From: Lutibacter sp. Hel_I_33_5
GTDB lineage: Bacteria; Bacteroidota; Bacteroidia; Flavobacteriales; Flavobacteriaceae
Length of the DNA stretch: 64,000 nt
Assembly: GCF_007827455.1 (NCBI RefSeq)
Contig: NZ_VISM01000001.1
Location: forward strand, 1,093,501 to 1,157,500
Reading direction: 5' to 3'
Below the pieces are notes generated by a model. The model was given only the letters and a program-made list of their open reading frames with translations, made no database searches and was not told the origin of the DNA. Position numbers and translations under genes: made by a program. This document shows, piece after piece, positions 28,866 through 38,178 of this stretch. Each line of letters opens with the position of its first letter. The first letter of the stretch is position 1.

Positions 28866-30569
28866 ATGAAGCTTAAGAAGTCATTTATTTTTATATTCTT
28901 TTTTGGAATTATTCCCTTTTCAACTAAAAGTCAAACAAAAAAAATAGATGATTTTAATATTGAAAAAATAGAATTATTTAAAGGGTCGAATAATGACAGC
29001 TTATTATTTTATAGTAGAAGACTTCAAAAATCAAGTGATAAATGTTTATCAATTAGAGGGGAAATTAATGAAGTATATTCTATATATCTAACTTCAAATT
29101 ATCATTTATCTGAAAAAAAGGCAAAGGATATATTAGAAGAATTAAATGATCAAAAACCTATTTGCTTTAGAATATTAAAAATTCAAATTTTAAACAGACT
29201 TTTTTGGATAAAAAAGAATCAGAATGATTATGCAGAAGCTTTTAATTATTTATTAGAAGCAGAAGAAGTCTTAAAAACATTAAAAGAACTAAAGGAATAC
29301 TATTTTACTAATAGGATAAATATTAAAATGCAAATTGCATTAATCAAAATGATTCTAGGCTATAATTTAGAAGCAAGGACTATATTAAAAAAATCTTTAA
29401 GTGATTATAAACTATTCTTTAAGAATAATGAAAAAGAACAAGTTCATTACTCAAAAATTCTAAATCATACTAGTTTTAATAATTTGATAGGAGAAACTTA
29501 TTTAAACTCTAGAGAAAACAACAATACTACAATGTTAGATTCTGCAAGTTTCTATTTTAATAAAGCGTATCAATTTGCAAAAGAATTTACACCTCCACAT
29601 AAAAATTCTGAAACTTTATACCAATTAAAAGAAGCTGAAGTCTTAATTAAAAAAGAAAAATTTTATGAAGCGATTTCTTTAACTAATAAATATTCTAAAA
29701 ACGCTAAAGAATATAATACTACACAAAAAATTAATTATTTAAAAGCTGTTAGTTTCTACAAACTAAACAGAAAAGATTCAGCTTTTCTATTTTCAAATAA
29801 TTATTTAAAAGGCTTTATAAAAAGCAACTATTACCAAACATATGTTCATTCAATATATGACATACTAACAAATCTATATTTTGAAGACAATAAAATAGAC
29901 AGTGCTTTTAAGTACTCTAAACTTACTTTAAAAGAATTAAACTATATAAATAAAAGAAAAAACAAAGTAAATCAACCTCATTATTTATATGATTTTAAAA
30001 AAGCAACTGAATTAAATCAAGCAATTTTAAAAAGCGAAAATAAAAACCAAAATTCGTTCGTTTTAACCATTCTAATTTTAGGAATTCTGTTAATTATTTT
30101 AATGCTATTTTTTATAAATAAAGCTAAAAAATCTTCTCTTAGAATTATTGAAATGAACAAACAATTAGATAAAAAAGAATCTACACCAAAAAAAGAATAT
30201 AACATTGATAAAAAACTGGAAGATGAAATTTTACAAAGCCTAAAAGAACTAGAAACTTCTAAAGACTTTCTTAAAACTGATTTTTCGATAAACATGCTTG
30301 CAAAAAAACTGAACACTAATAAGACTTATATTTCCTACATAGTTAACAAGGCTAAAAATCAATCGTTTACACAGTATTTAACAGAAGTTAGAATTAACTA
30401 TTTAATCAATCAATTAAAAGAAGACAAGAACTTTAGGAATTATACAATTAAAGCACTTGCTCAAGAAATTGGCTATACAAATGCTTCTGCTTTTACTAGA
30501 GTCTTTAAAATTTACAAAGGGGTTACACCTTCAGAATATATAAAGTCATTAGAAAACGACACTAACTAA
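28866..30569 (+). CDS. TPR-containing membrane AraC-family transcriptional regulator
   Basis: 567 aa. A signal-type N-terminus (KKSFIFIFFFGIIPFSTKS) is followed by about 350 residues of helical, TPR-like repeats on the periplasmic side, one membrane helix (VLTILILGILLIILMLFFIN, near residue 400), a coiled-coil-like linker and a C-terminal AraC HTH pair (FSINMLAKKLNTNKTYISYIVN and YTIKALAQEIGYTNASAFTRVFK). The layout is a one-protein sensor that puts a periplasmic signal in contact with cytoplasmic DNA, common in Flavobacteriia. Target and ligand are unknown; the adjacent polysaccharide cluster is one candidate. It overlaps the convergent YfhO gene by 4 bases. Confidence 0.85.
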   Translation: MKLKKSFIFIFFFGIIPFSTKSQTKKIDDFNIEKIELFKGSNNDSLLFYSRRLQKSSDKCLSIRGEINEVYSIYLTSNYHLSEKKAKDILEELNDQKPICFRILKIQILNRLFWIKKNQNDYAEAFNYLLEAEEVLKTLKELKEYYFTNRINIKMQIALIKMILGYNLEARTILKKSLSDYKLFFKNNEKEQVHYSKILNHTSFNNLIGETYLNSRENNNTTMLDSASFYFNKAYQFAKEFTPPHKNSETLYQLKEAEVLIKKEKFYEAISLTNKYSKNAKEYNTTQKINYLKAVSFYKLNRKDSAFLFSNNYLKGFIKSNYYQTYVHSIYDILTNLYFEDNKIDSAFKYSKLTLKELNYINKRKNKVNQPHYLYDFKKATELNQAILKSENKNQNSFVLTILILGILLIILMLFFINKAKKSSLRIIEMNKQLDKKESTPKKEYNIDKKLEDEILQSLKELETSKDFLKTDFSINMLAKKLNTNKTYISYIVNKAKNQSFTQYLTEVRINYLINQLKEDKNFRNYTIKALAQEIGYTNASAFTRVFKIYKGVTPSEYIKSLENDTN

Positions 30570-32965
30570 CGTTTCTTTTTCTCATACAAAAACCACCCTA
30601 GTGGAATTAACAATAACAAAGCATAAGAGGTTAATGTTATCAAATTTCCTTTTTGAATAATTGTTGGTTCAAATTTGAATTCAATTGTATGATCACCTTT
30701 TGGAATTATCATTCCTCGTAACACATAATTCACATTAAAATGGGGCGTTAATTTTCCATCTACATATGCATTCCATCCATTCTTATAATAGATTTCAGAA
30801 AACACAGCAAATTGTTCTTTCAGTGTCTTCGATTTATATGTTAGATGATTGGTTTTATAAGCAACTAAATCAATGGTTGCAGTAGAATCTTTTTCGAAAA
30901 CACGTTGTTTTATATTATCATTACTATTAATAATCGCACTGTGCTTAGTTTTTAAAGAATCTAATCCTTTAATTTCTTCATTTGCGTTTTGCACAGGAAT
31001 CAGTGTATTAACAAACCAAGCATTTCCGTTTGCATTAGGATTTACTTGAACCTGGTCTCCTTCTTTTCCACCTAAAATAAAATACTTTGTGTTTAACATA
31101 TTTAACACTTCAATATTATTCTTGGCTATTTGATAATCAAATAAATCTTGATACCGACCCATTTTAGCAGCATGATATCCTCCTATTGATTTATGAAAAT
31201 AAGAAGTTCTACCATCTTCCATAGGATTTCCAGTAAAATTAGCTACTCGATAATGCGTTTTATCTTTTAAAATTTCCTTATCAACATTACTTGCAGTAAA
31301 AGGTTTCCTAACTTTTCTTGGTGAAACAAAATCTTCATGATTTACATATCTAAGGTTCACTGAAACTAAATCAAAAAGAATTAATATTCCTATTCCAATA
31401 ATTACTTGATTATATTTTAACTTGTTTTTTAAGAAGAACCATAATGCAGCAAAGGAAATTCCTCCTAAAATTAACGATCGTAAACTGTCTTTAAATAATA
31501 ATGATTTTCTTTCTGAAATAATAGCATCAACCAAACCTGGGATTTGAGTATAATTATCATCTCGGATTCCTTCAAAGGTTGAAGAAGCAAATGCATATAA
31601 CAATCCAACAATAACTAAACCTCCAAAAGTATAGATTGCTTTTTTTAATGCATCAATTTTTATTTCTGATGAATGCTCTTTAGAGAAAAATTCTTTCAGA
31701 CCTAAAATTGCTAATAAGGGTACACAAAATTCTGCAATAACTTGAATAGATGAAACCGCTCTAAATTTATTATACAAAGGGAAATAGTCAATAAATAAAT
31801 TTGTTAGAATTGGAAAATTTTTACCCCAACTCAATAAAATTGAAAAAATAGTGGTTGCAATCAACCAATATTTTAATCTTCCTTTTACTAAAAAAACACC
31901 TAAAAAGAATAAGAAGAAAATTACAGCACCAATATAAGCAGGAGCTTCAACAATTGGTTGTTCTCCCCAATAGGTTAATGCCTGTTTAGAATAATAATCT
32001 GCTCCTCTTTTTCCAACTTTACTTTCTACTACTTTATAAAAATCAGTATCCTTCCCTAACTCTTCAACTGTTCCTCCGCCCATATATCTAGGAACAAACA
32101 AATTGAATGTTTCCTGAATTCCATAGCTAAATTGTGTAATATATGCTTTATCTAAACCTGATGTTTGTGCTTTTTCTGTTCCACTTTCACTGATAGTTAA
32201 TTCAGATTTACCACGTGTACTAACATCTGCATATTCCTTCATGGTTAGTAATCTTGTTGAGTTTGTAGCGATTCCTAATAACAATGCTAAAACGATTAAA
32301 CCAACTTGTTTTGCAAATTCTGGAATTGTTTTTTCTTTTATTGATTTATAAAATTCTATCAATCCTAAAATCAATATGGCAAACCCCATATAATACGTCA
32401 TCTGCGGATGATTTGCATAAATCTCCAACGACATAGCAATACCCGTAACAATAAAACCGAGTAAATATCTTTTCTGATAAATCCATAAAACACCAGCAAT
32501 AACTAACGGAATATATCCAATTGCATGCGCTTTTGCATTATGTCCAGGTCCAAAAATGATAATCAAATAGGTAGAAAAGCCAAAGGCTAAAGCTCCTAAA
32601 ATAGCCAACTTCCATTCAACTTTTAAAGCCGTTAATAATATGAAAAAACTTAAAAAATATAGAAAAACATAATCTGCTGGCCTGGGTAAGAAACGTAAAC
32701 CTTTATCTACATATCTAACAAAATCATTAGGAAAATAAGCACTCAGTTGATATGCTGGCATTCCACTAAAAGCACTTCCTGTCCAATAAGGTTCGGTTTT
32801 ATTTTGGGCTCTAAAATCTACAATCTCTTTAGACATCCCAATAAATTGGGTAATATCACCTTGTTTAATTTGTTTACCCTGTAAAACTGGACTAAAATAA
32901 AGTACAGAAGCAATTGAGAAGATTAAAACTGCAATTAAATAAGGATGCCATTTTTTTAATTTCAT
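30566..32965 (-). CDS. YfhO family membrane protein
   Basis: 799 aa with about 12-13 membrane helices and long soluble segments; starts LKKWHPYLIAVLIFSIASVLYFSPVLQGKQIKQGD, typical of Bacteroidota YfhO proteins. YfhO of Firmicutes takes part in glycosylation of lipoteichoic acid, where a GT-C-like fold transfers sugars on the outer leaflet; in this group the acceptor is unknown. The large periplasmic C-terminal part (residues ~560-770) precedes one last helix and the basic tail YEKKKR. It follows the DUF4834 gene by 2 bases. Confidence 0.88.
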   Translation of the reverse strand: MKLKKWHPYLIAVLIFSIASVLYFSPVLQGKQIKQGDITQFIGMSKEIVDFRAQNKTEPYWTGSAFSGMPAYQLSAYFPNDFVRYVDKGLRFLPRPADYVFLYFLSFFILLTALKVEWKLAILGALAFGFSTYLIIIFGPGHNAKAHAIGYIPLVIAGVLWIYQKRYLLGFIVTGIAMSLEIYANHPQMTYYMGFAILILGLIEFYKSIKEKTIPEFAKQVGLIVLALLLGIATNSTRLLTMKEYADVSTRGKSELTISESGTEKAQTSGLDKAYITQFSYGIQETFNLFVPRYMGGGTVEELGKDTDFYKVVESKVGKRGADYYSKQALTYWGEQPIVEAPAYIGAVIFFLFFLGVFLVKGRLKYWLIATTIFSILLSWGKNFPILTNLFIDYFPLYNKFRAVSSIQVIAEFCVPLLAILGLKEFFSKEHSSEIKIDALKKAIYTFGGLVIVGLLYAFASSTFEGIRDDNYTQIPGLVDAIISERKSLLFKDSLRSLILGGISFAALWFFLKNKLKYNQVIIGIGILILFDLVSVNLRYVNHEDFVSPRKVRKPFTASNVDKEILKDKTHYRVANFTGNPMEDGRTSYFHKSIGGYHAAKMGRYQDLFDYQIAKNNIEVLNMLNTKYFILGGKEGDQVQVNPNANGNAWFVNTLIPVQNANEEIKGLDSLKTKHSAIINSNDNIKQRVFEKDSTATIDLVAYKTNHLTYKSKTLKEQFAVFSEIYYKNGWNAYVDGKLTPHFNVNYVLRGMIIPKGDHTIEFKFEPTIIQKGNLITLTSYALLLLIPLGWFLYEKKKR

Positions 32966-32967
32966 AA

Positions 32968-33222
32968 CTATTCTATTTCTTCAAAATCTACATATTCACC
33001 AACTTTATTATTTCCTTGTTGCTTTTTAACAGTAGATGTATCAATTACCGTCTCACCTTCCTTTACCGTTGATTTTCTCTGCTGATTTTGATTTTGTTGC
33101 GATGCTTTTTCTTGCATTTTATTCACTACTTTCTTCATTAAAAATGGCGCAAATAATCTAGCCAAAAATTTAAAAGCATAATAAAACAATAATAGAAAAG
33201 CAATTGTTTTTAATAAACCCAT
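32968..33222 (-). CDS. DUF4834 family small membrane protein
   Basis: 84 aa. One N-terminal helix (LLKTIAFLLLFYYAFKFLARLFAPFLM) is followed by a charged, Gln-rich tail with NKMQEKASQQNQNQQRK and an end VGEYVDFEEIE. The order helix, Q/N-rich linker, conserved VGEYVDFEEI matches DUF4834, of unknown function, always small. In operon with YfhO (2-base gap). Confidence 0.8.
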   Translation of the reverse strand: MGLLKTIAFLLLFYYAFKFLARLFAPFLMKKVVNKMQEKASQQNQNQQRKSTVKEGETVIDTSTVKKQQGNNKVGEYVDFEEIE

Positions 33223-33327
33223 ACGTAAAGTTACTCTATAAAAATTTAATCAAAAGTAACAATTTGCAACGAATAGAAACGTTAAGTATTTATAAAATTA
33301 TACCAACAAAAAACTATTTGTTTGCAA

Positions 33328-33357
33328 TTGGAGAGTGGCATTTTTACAGTATGTTTG
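33328..33357 (+). promoter_or_regulatory. Bacteroidota-type promoter (TTG-N19-TATGTTTG)
   Basis: TTG at 33328-33330 and TATGTTTG at 33350-33357 are 19 bases apart, the best full match to the TTG-N17-23-TAnnTTTG consensus in this part of the window. It lies 43 bases before the ATG at 33401 and would drive the outer-membrane protein gene and the genes behind it. Confidence 0.65.
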
Positions 33358-33400
33358 TCTTTAGGCGATAAAAACGAACGCTTACCCTATTAGAATTAAT

Positions 33401-34672
33401 ATGAAACTGAAACTTTTAGTATTCTTTTTTTTAGCTTTTTGCTCAGTTTCATTTGCACAATATACAAGCATTATAAACTCAAATAACCCAGGGTTTTCCG
33501 AAAGCCCGTATAGTGTTGGCGGTGGTGTTTATCAATTAGAATCAAATTTATTCTTCAGAAACACAAGTATAGAACCTACGTTTTCTCAACCACAATCTTT
33601 AGGGTTAGATCTATCATTTAGAACAAGTTATTTAACTGATAAATTGGAGTTTATTGCAGATTTTTCGATTCAACAAGATAAAGTAGCATTCAAAAATATT
33701 TTTCAATCACATTATTATAAATCAGGTTTAGGAAAAGCACTAATCGGAGCAAAATATTTAGTCTATGAACAAAAATATATTGATAAATCGAAGGAAATAC
33801 GGAGCTGGAAAAAACGTTTTGCTTTTGATTGGAAACGATTAATACCAAATGTTGGTGTATATGCAGGTATGCATGTAACTAATGGTTTACACTTTGATGG
33901 AAATTTAAGTCCGAGAGCGGGTATTTTACTTCAAAATAATCTCACATCAGAATTAAATGTGATAACAAATATTTTTTATGATAAAATTGGAACTGATGCT
34001 TCCGAATTTTCTTTTTTAATATCAAGTACTTATAATTTTAATTTACGATGGTCTATGTTTTTAGAAAGTCAGACCTATGTTAACAAAATACAAAACGGAA
34101 CAAATTTTGGAGCAGGGTTTGCTTATTTATACCACAGAAATTTTCAAATAAACACTTCAGCTAGATTACTTTTTGAAGGAGAAGCAACAGGTTTTTATAC
34201 TGGTATAGGTGTTTCATATAGAATTGACAGGCATTTAGATAAATTAAAAAAAGAAGCTAGTGAATTTGATCTATTAACTTCTGATGAAAATGTAAACTAT
34301 AAAAAGAAAGGATTCTTTAATAAGATTTTAAACATTTTTAAAGGTAAAAAGAAGAAAAAGACTAAAACTAAAAATGAAGTTGATGTAGAAGAAACTATAG
34401 ACGAAACAGCTACACCTAGAAGAACTAGACCAAAAAGAACAAGGAAAAAATCAGCACTTAGTAAAGATGGCGGTAAAAAGAAAAAAGGGTTCTTAGGTAT
34501 CTTTGGTGGAAAAAAAGATAAAAAAGAAGGCGATAAAACATCAAAAAAGAAAAAGAAGAAAGATAAAAAGAAAGGCAAGAAGAAAAAAGTTGAAACAGAG
34601 CTTGAAAAATTAGAAAGAGAAATAAAAGAGTTAGAAGAAGAATTAAAAAAGAATAAAAAAGATAACAATTAG
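33401..34672 (+). CDS. Outer-membrane beta-barrel-like protein with a Lys-rich C-terminal tail
   Basis: 423 aa. Signal peptide MKLKLLVFFFLAFCSVSFAQ; residues ~25-280 show alternating beta strands (VYQLESNLFFRN, FSFLISSTYNFNLRWSMFLES, GFYTGIGVSYRI), like transporter-type outer-membrane barrels (DUF-type, similar to MetA-pathway of phenol proteins). From about residue 297 the sequence turns into a highly basic tail full of KKKK runs, with a short acidic/Thr break (EVDVEETIDETATPRRTRPKR) and a final acidic-basic helix LEKLEREIKELEEELKKNKK. The antisense strand of this tail gives long Phe-rich false ORFs. The tail could bind DNA, LPS or peptidoglycan; its side of the membrane is unclear. Confidence 0.7.
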   Translation: MKLKLLVFFFLAFCSVSFAQYTSIINSNNPGFSESPYSVGGGVYQLESNLFFRNTSIEPTFSQPQSLGLDLSFRTSYLTDKLEFIADFSIQQDKVAFKNIFQSHYYKSGLGKALIGAKYLVYEQKYIDKSKEIRSWKKRFAFDWKRLIPNVGVYAGMHVTNGLHFDGNLSPRAGILLQNNLTSELNVITNIFYDKIGTDASEFSFLISSTYNFNLRWSMFLESQTYVNKIQNGTNFGAGFAYLYHRNFQINTSARLLFEGEATGFYTGIGVSYRIDRHLDKLKKEASEFDLLTSDENVNYKKKGFFNKILNIFKGKKKKKTKTKNEVDVEETIDETATPRRTRPKRTRKKSALSKDGGKKKKGFLGIFGGKKDKKEGDKTSKKKKKKDKKKGKKKKVETELEKLEREIKELEEELKKNKKDNN

Positions 34673-34692
34673 AAATCTTACATTTGTATAGT

Positions 34693-35811
34693 ATGATTAC
34701 GCTAAAAGAAATAACAACCAAAAAGGAAATGAAACAATTTGTTACGTTTCCTTTTTCTTTATATAAAGACAATAAATATTGGGTTCCTCCAATAATTAAA
34801 GATGAAGTAAATAACTTTGACGCTACTAAAAACCCCGTATTTAAAAACGCATCAGCTCAATTCTTTCTAGCATACCAGAACAATAAAATTGCAGGTAGAA
34901 TTGTGGCAATTATTAACTGGTATGAAGTAGAAAAGCAGCAGATTAAAAAAATGCGTTTTGGTTGGTTTGATGTAATCGATGATATAGAAGTCACTAAAGT
35001 TTTACTTGAAAAAGTTAAAGAAATTGGTAAACAAAATAACCTTGAATATATTGAAGGACCTATCGGGTTTAATAATTTAGACAAAACAGGTGTATTAATT
35101 GACGGATTTGATCATCTTGGAACTATGATCACTTGGTATAATCATCCGTATTACAAAGATCATTTAGAGCAATTAGGATTTGTAAAAGAAAAAGAATATT
35201 TAGAGAATAAGTTTAAATTTAAAAATGTTGATGGTGTTTATTTTGATAGAATTAGTACTCTAATTAAAAAAAGATTTCAATTGAAAGCATTAGATTTCAC
35301 AAAAACAAAAGACATTTTACCTTATATAGATGAAATGTTTGAAGTTTTTAGCAAAGCATATTCTAAACTCTCAACTTTTGTTCCAATTTCTGATGAACAA
35401 ATTGCTTATTTTAAAAAGAAATATATCAGTTTTATCAATCCAGAATATATAAAATTTGTTGTTGACAAGGAAAACAAGTTGGTAGCTTTTGCTATTGTTA
35501 TGCCTTCTTTTTCTGAAGCTTTACAAAAAATGAAAGGAAAATTATTTCCGTTCGGAATCTTTCATTTATTAAAAGCTAGAAAACATGCTAAGGATGTTAC
35601 TTTTTACTTAATTGGTGTAGATCCGGAATATCAAAACAAAGGGGTTACAGCCATTATTTTTGATCAGTACACAAAAACATTTGCGCCGTTAGGCATAGAA
35701 AATTGCATTAGAACTCCTGAATTAGAAGATAATGAAGCGATTAGAAAATTATGGGAGAATTTTAATCCAACTATTCATAAAAGAAGACGAACTTACAGAT
35801 TAGATTTATAA
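34693..35811 (+). CDS. GNAT-fold N-acetyltransferase-like protein
   Basis: 372 aa from ATG 34693 (MITLKEITTKKEMKQFVTFPFSLYKDNKYWVPP). A TTG three codons earlier is possible but unneeded. The N-terminal part (NKIAGRIVAIINWYE, FGWFDVIDD, IEGPIGFNNLDKTGVLIDGFD) is typical of a Bacteroidota GNAT-like family; the C-terminal half has a second GNAT-like module with GVDPEYQNKGVTAIIFDQY, the acetyl-CoA loop. Acceptor unknown. The stop TAA overlaps the rsmE ATG by one base. Confidence 0.75.
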   Translation: MITLKEITTKKEMKQFVTFPFSLYKDNKYWVPPIIKDEVNNFDATKNPVFKNASAQFFLAYQNNKIAGRIVAIINWYEVEKQQIKKMRFGWFDVIDDIEVTKVLLEKVKEIGKQNNLEYIEGPIGFNNLDKTGVLIDGFDHLGTMITWYNHPYYKDHLEQLGFVKEKEYLENKFKFKNVDGVYFDRISTLIKKRFQLKALDFTKTKDILPYIDEMFEVFSKAYSKLSTFVPISDEQIAYFKKKYISFINPEYIKFVVDKENKLVAFAIVMPSFSEALQKMKGKLFPFGIFHLLKARKHAKDVTFYLIGVDPEYQNKGVTAIIFDQYTKTFAPLGIENCIRTPELEDNEAIRKLWENFNPTIHKRRRTYRLDL

Positions 35812-36521
35812 TGCAGTTATTTTACAATAAAGACATCTCTAAAGAAACAACTCAAATAACTTTTGATAAAGTTGAAAGTAGACATATTGTAAAAGTACTA
35901 CGTAAAAAAGAACAAGATATTTTAACTATTACTAACGGTAAAGGAATTCTTTTTAATGCTGAAATTACTATTGCTAGCGATAAAAAATGTATTGCAAGAA
36001 TTGTTGATTTTGAAGAAAAACTAAAACCATGGAACTATTATTTACATATTGCCATTGCTCCAACAAAAAATAACGACCGATTAGAATGGTTTTTAGAAAA
36101 AGCAACAGAAATTGGTATAGATGAAATTACACCAATAATTTGTCAGAATTCAGAAAGAAGAACTGTTAAAAAAGAACGTTTAAAAAAAGTAGTGCTATCA
36201 GCAATGAAGCAATCGTTAAAGTTTCAGCTTCCAAAATTGAATGATAAAATCAAATTTTCAGATTTTATAAATCAAGAAATAGATCATCAATTTTTAATAG
36301 CACATTGTGAAGAAGGCAAAAAAGACACATTAAAAAGTATTGTAATAAAAGATACTAAAATCACAATTCTTATCGGTCCAGAAGGCGACTTCTCTCCTCA
36401 AGAGATTTCTAAAGCATTATCAAAAAAAATTACCCCAATAACATTAGGATCTAGTAGACTTAGAACAGAAACTGCTGCTTTAGTTGCAGTTCAAAATATA
36501 GCATTTTCACACCAAGTTTAA
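35811..36521 (+). CDS. rsmE: 16S rRNA (uracil1498-N3)-methyltransferase
   Basis: 236 aa. The N-terminal PUA-like domain holds ESRHIVKVLRKKEQD; the SPOUT knot domain has EKATEIGIDEITPIICQNSERR, LIGPEGDFSPQEI and the C-terminal LGSSRLRTETAAL that forms the SAM-binding trefoil knot. It methylates U1498 of 16S rRNA. TAATG coupling with the GNAT gene; an intrinsic terminator follows. Confidence 0.96.
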   Translation: MQLFYNKDISKETTQITFDKVESRHIVKVLRKKEQDILTITNGKGILFNAEITIASDKKCIARIVDFEEKLKPWNYYLHIAIAPTKNNDRLEWFLEKATEIGIDEITPIICQNSERRTVKKERLKKVVLSAMKQSLKFQLPKLNDKIKFSDFINQEIDHQFLIAHCEEGKKDTLKSIVIKDTKITILIGPEGDFSPQEISKALSKKITPITLGSSRLRTETAALVAVQNIAFSHQV

Positions 36522-36536
36522 TGATTTAATCTAAAC

Positions 36537-36574
36537 AAGAAAAAGTATCACTTATAAGTAATACTTTTTCTTTT
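36537..36574 (+). terminator. Intrinsic terminator after rsmE
   Basis: AAGAAAAAGTAT and ATACTTTTTCTT are complementary (36537-36548 and 36561-36572), extended inside by ACTTA/TAAGT with one C/A mismatch, and followed by a T-run. It begins 16 bases after the rsmE stop. Confidence 0.7.
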
Positions 36575-36616
36575 ACTATGTAGAAATTCATATCTTGCTC
36601 ATAAATAATTAAATTT

Positions 36617-37258
36617 TTGAAAAGCTCACTTTTTTTTATACTATTTCTAATCACTTTTTTTTGTTATTCACAAGAAGTTGCAATTCTAAAATATAATGGT
36701 GGTGGCGATTGGTATTCAAACCCAACTGCAATACCCAATCTAATAGAATTCACAAATTCAAATACCAAAACTAGTATCACTAAGATTCCTAAAACGGTGA
36801 TGGCAAACGATATTGAACTATTTAATTTCCCAATAGTATTTATGACAGGTCATGGAAATGTTTTTTTTAATGATGAAGAAAGTGAGAATTTAAGAAATTA
36901 TTTAATTTCTGGAGGATTTTTACATGTTTCTGACAATTACGGAATGGACAAATACATTAGAAAAGAATTAAAAAAATTATTCCCTGCTCTTAAACTACAA
37001 GAAATTCCAAACAACCATCCATTATATCATCAAACTTATACCTTTACAAAAGGAATTCCTAAAATACATGAACACGATAAGAAACCTCCACAAGGTTTTG
37101 GTTTATTTTATGAAGGAAGACTCATTGTATTTTATGATTATGAAACAGATTTAAGTGATGGATGGGAAGATGCCATTGTACATAACAACCCCAAAAATGT
37201 ACGTGAAAAAGCATTAAAAATGGGTGCAAATATAATTGAATATGCTTTTAAAAACTAG
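36617..37258 (+). CDS. DUF4159 domain-containing secreted protein
   Basis: 213 aa from a TTG at 36617, which places the signal peptide (MKSSLFFILFLITFFCYSQ) at the very N-terminus. The mature part has YNGGGDWYSNPTAIPNLIEF and MTGHGNVFFNDEESENLRNYLISGGFLHVSDNYG, the class-I glutamine-amidotransferase-like fold of DUF4159. No catalytic Cys is evident. Secreted, unknown role. The downstream BASS gene starts 17 bases before its stop. Confidence 0.85.
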   Translation: MKSSLFFILFLITFFCYSQEVAILKYNGGGDWYSNPTAIPNLIEFTNSNTKTSITKIPKTVMANDIELFNFPIVFMTGHGNVFFNDEESENLRNYLISGGFLHVSDNYGMDKYIRKELKKLFPALKLQEIPNNHPLYHQTYTFTKGIPKIHEHDKKPPQGFGLFYEGRLIVFYDYETDLSDGWEDAIVHNNPKNVREKALKMGANIIEYAFKN

Positions 37259-38171
37259 TCCAGAAATAAATGTAGATGCTATTAAAATTAATTTTGACAC
37301 CGAAAGCTTATGGATTTTAAATATAGCTATTGGTGTAATAATGTTTGGCGTTGCACTAGGTATTACCCTTGATGATTTTAAACGACTTATAAACAATCCA
37401 AAAATATTATTAGTAGGTATGTTTTCTCAATTTATAGCGTTACCTGCATTAACATTTCTAATAATTCTAGCTTTAAAACCTCATCCTAGTTTTGCATTAG
37501 GAATGATGATGATAGCAGCATGTCCTGGAGGAAATGTTTCAAATTTTTATAGTAAAATGGCAAACGGTAACGCAGCGCTTTCAGTTAGCTTAACCGCTTT
37601 TGCCACTTTAGTTTGTATAGTTATGACACCTTTTAATTTACAGTTTTGGGGAAGCTTATACGAACCTACAAATGCTATTTTAAAAACCGTAGAACTTAAT
37701 CCTTATGAGTTATTTAAATTGGTGTTATTAATTCTTGGAATTCCTTTAGCATTAGGAATGTTGCTGAATAAATACAATCTTAAACTGGCAAAAAAAATCA
37801 GTAAAATCCTACGTCCTTTTTCTATTATTGTCTTTATTATTTTAATCTTAGGAGCATTTTCTCAAAATCTAGATATTTTTGTTAATCATATTCATCATGT
37901 AGCTTTTTTAGTTATTTTTCACAATATAGTCGCATTTCTCTTAGGATATTACCTAGCTAAAATATTTGGGTTATCTAAAAAAAATCAATTAACAATTTCT
38001 ATGGAAACAGGTATCCAAAATGGTGGCTTAGGTTTATTGCTGATTTTTGGATTCTTCGGCGGATTAGGTGGAATGGCATTACTAGCAGCTTTTTGGGGAA
38101 TTTGGGATGTATTTTCTGGGCTACTTTTAGGTTCTTATTGGGGTAAAAAGTATAAACATCTATCTGATTAG
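37242..38171 (+). CDS. Bile acid:sodium symporter (BASS) family transporter
   Basis: 309 aa from ATG 37242; a TTG at 37236 adds two codons. About nine to ten helices. AACPGGNVSNFYSKMANGNAALSVSLTAFATL and ETGIQNGGLGLLL are the two discontinuous-helix motifs that bind Na+ and organic anion in this family. Plant/bacterial BASS proteins move pyruvate, pantoate or other acids; the substrate here is unknown. Inner membrane. Start lies inside the DUF4159 gene, so the two are coupled. Confidence 0.93.
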   Translation: MLLKTSPEINVDAIKINFDTESLWILNIAIGVIMFGVALGITLDDFKRLINNPKILLVGMFSQFIALPALTFLIILALKPHPSFALGMMMIAACPGGNVSNFYSKMANGNAALSVSLTAFATLVCIVMTPFNLQFWGSLYEPTNAILKTVELNPYELFKLVLLILGIPLALGMLLNKYNLKLAKKISKILRPFSIIVFIILILGAFSQNLDIFVNHIHHVAFLVIFHNIVAFLLGYYLAKIFGLSKKNQLTISMETGIQNGGLGLLLIFGFFGGLGGMALLAAFWGIWDVFSGLLLGSYWGKKYKHLSD

Positions 38172-38178
38172 TTTTTTC

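Noticed and set aside
34297..34772. Minus-strand ORFs with long Phe/Leu runs
   Set aside because: They mirror the AAG/AAA-rich Lys tail of the outer-membrane-type protein on the plus strand.
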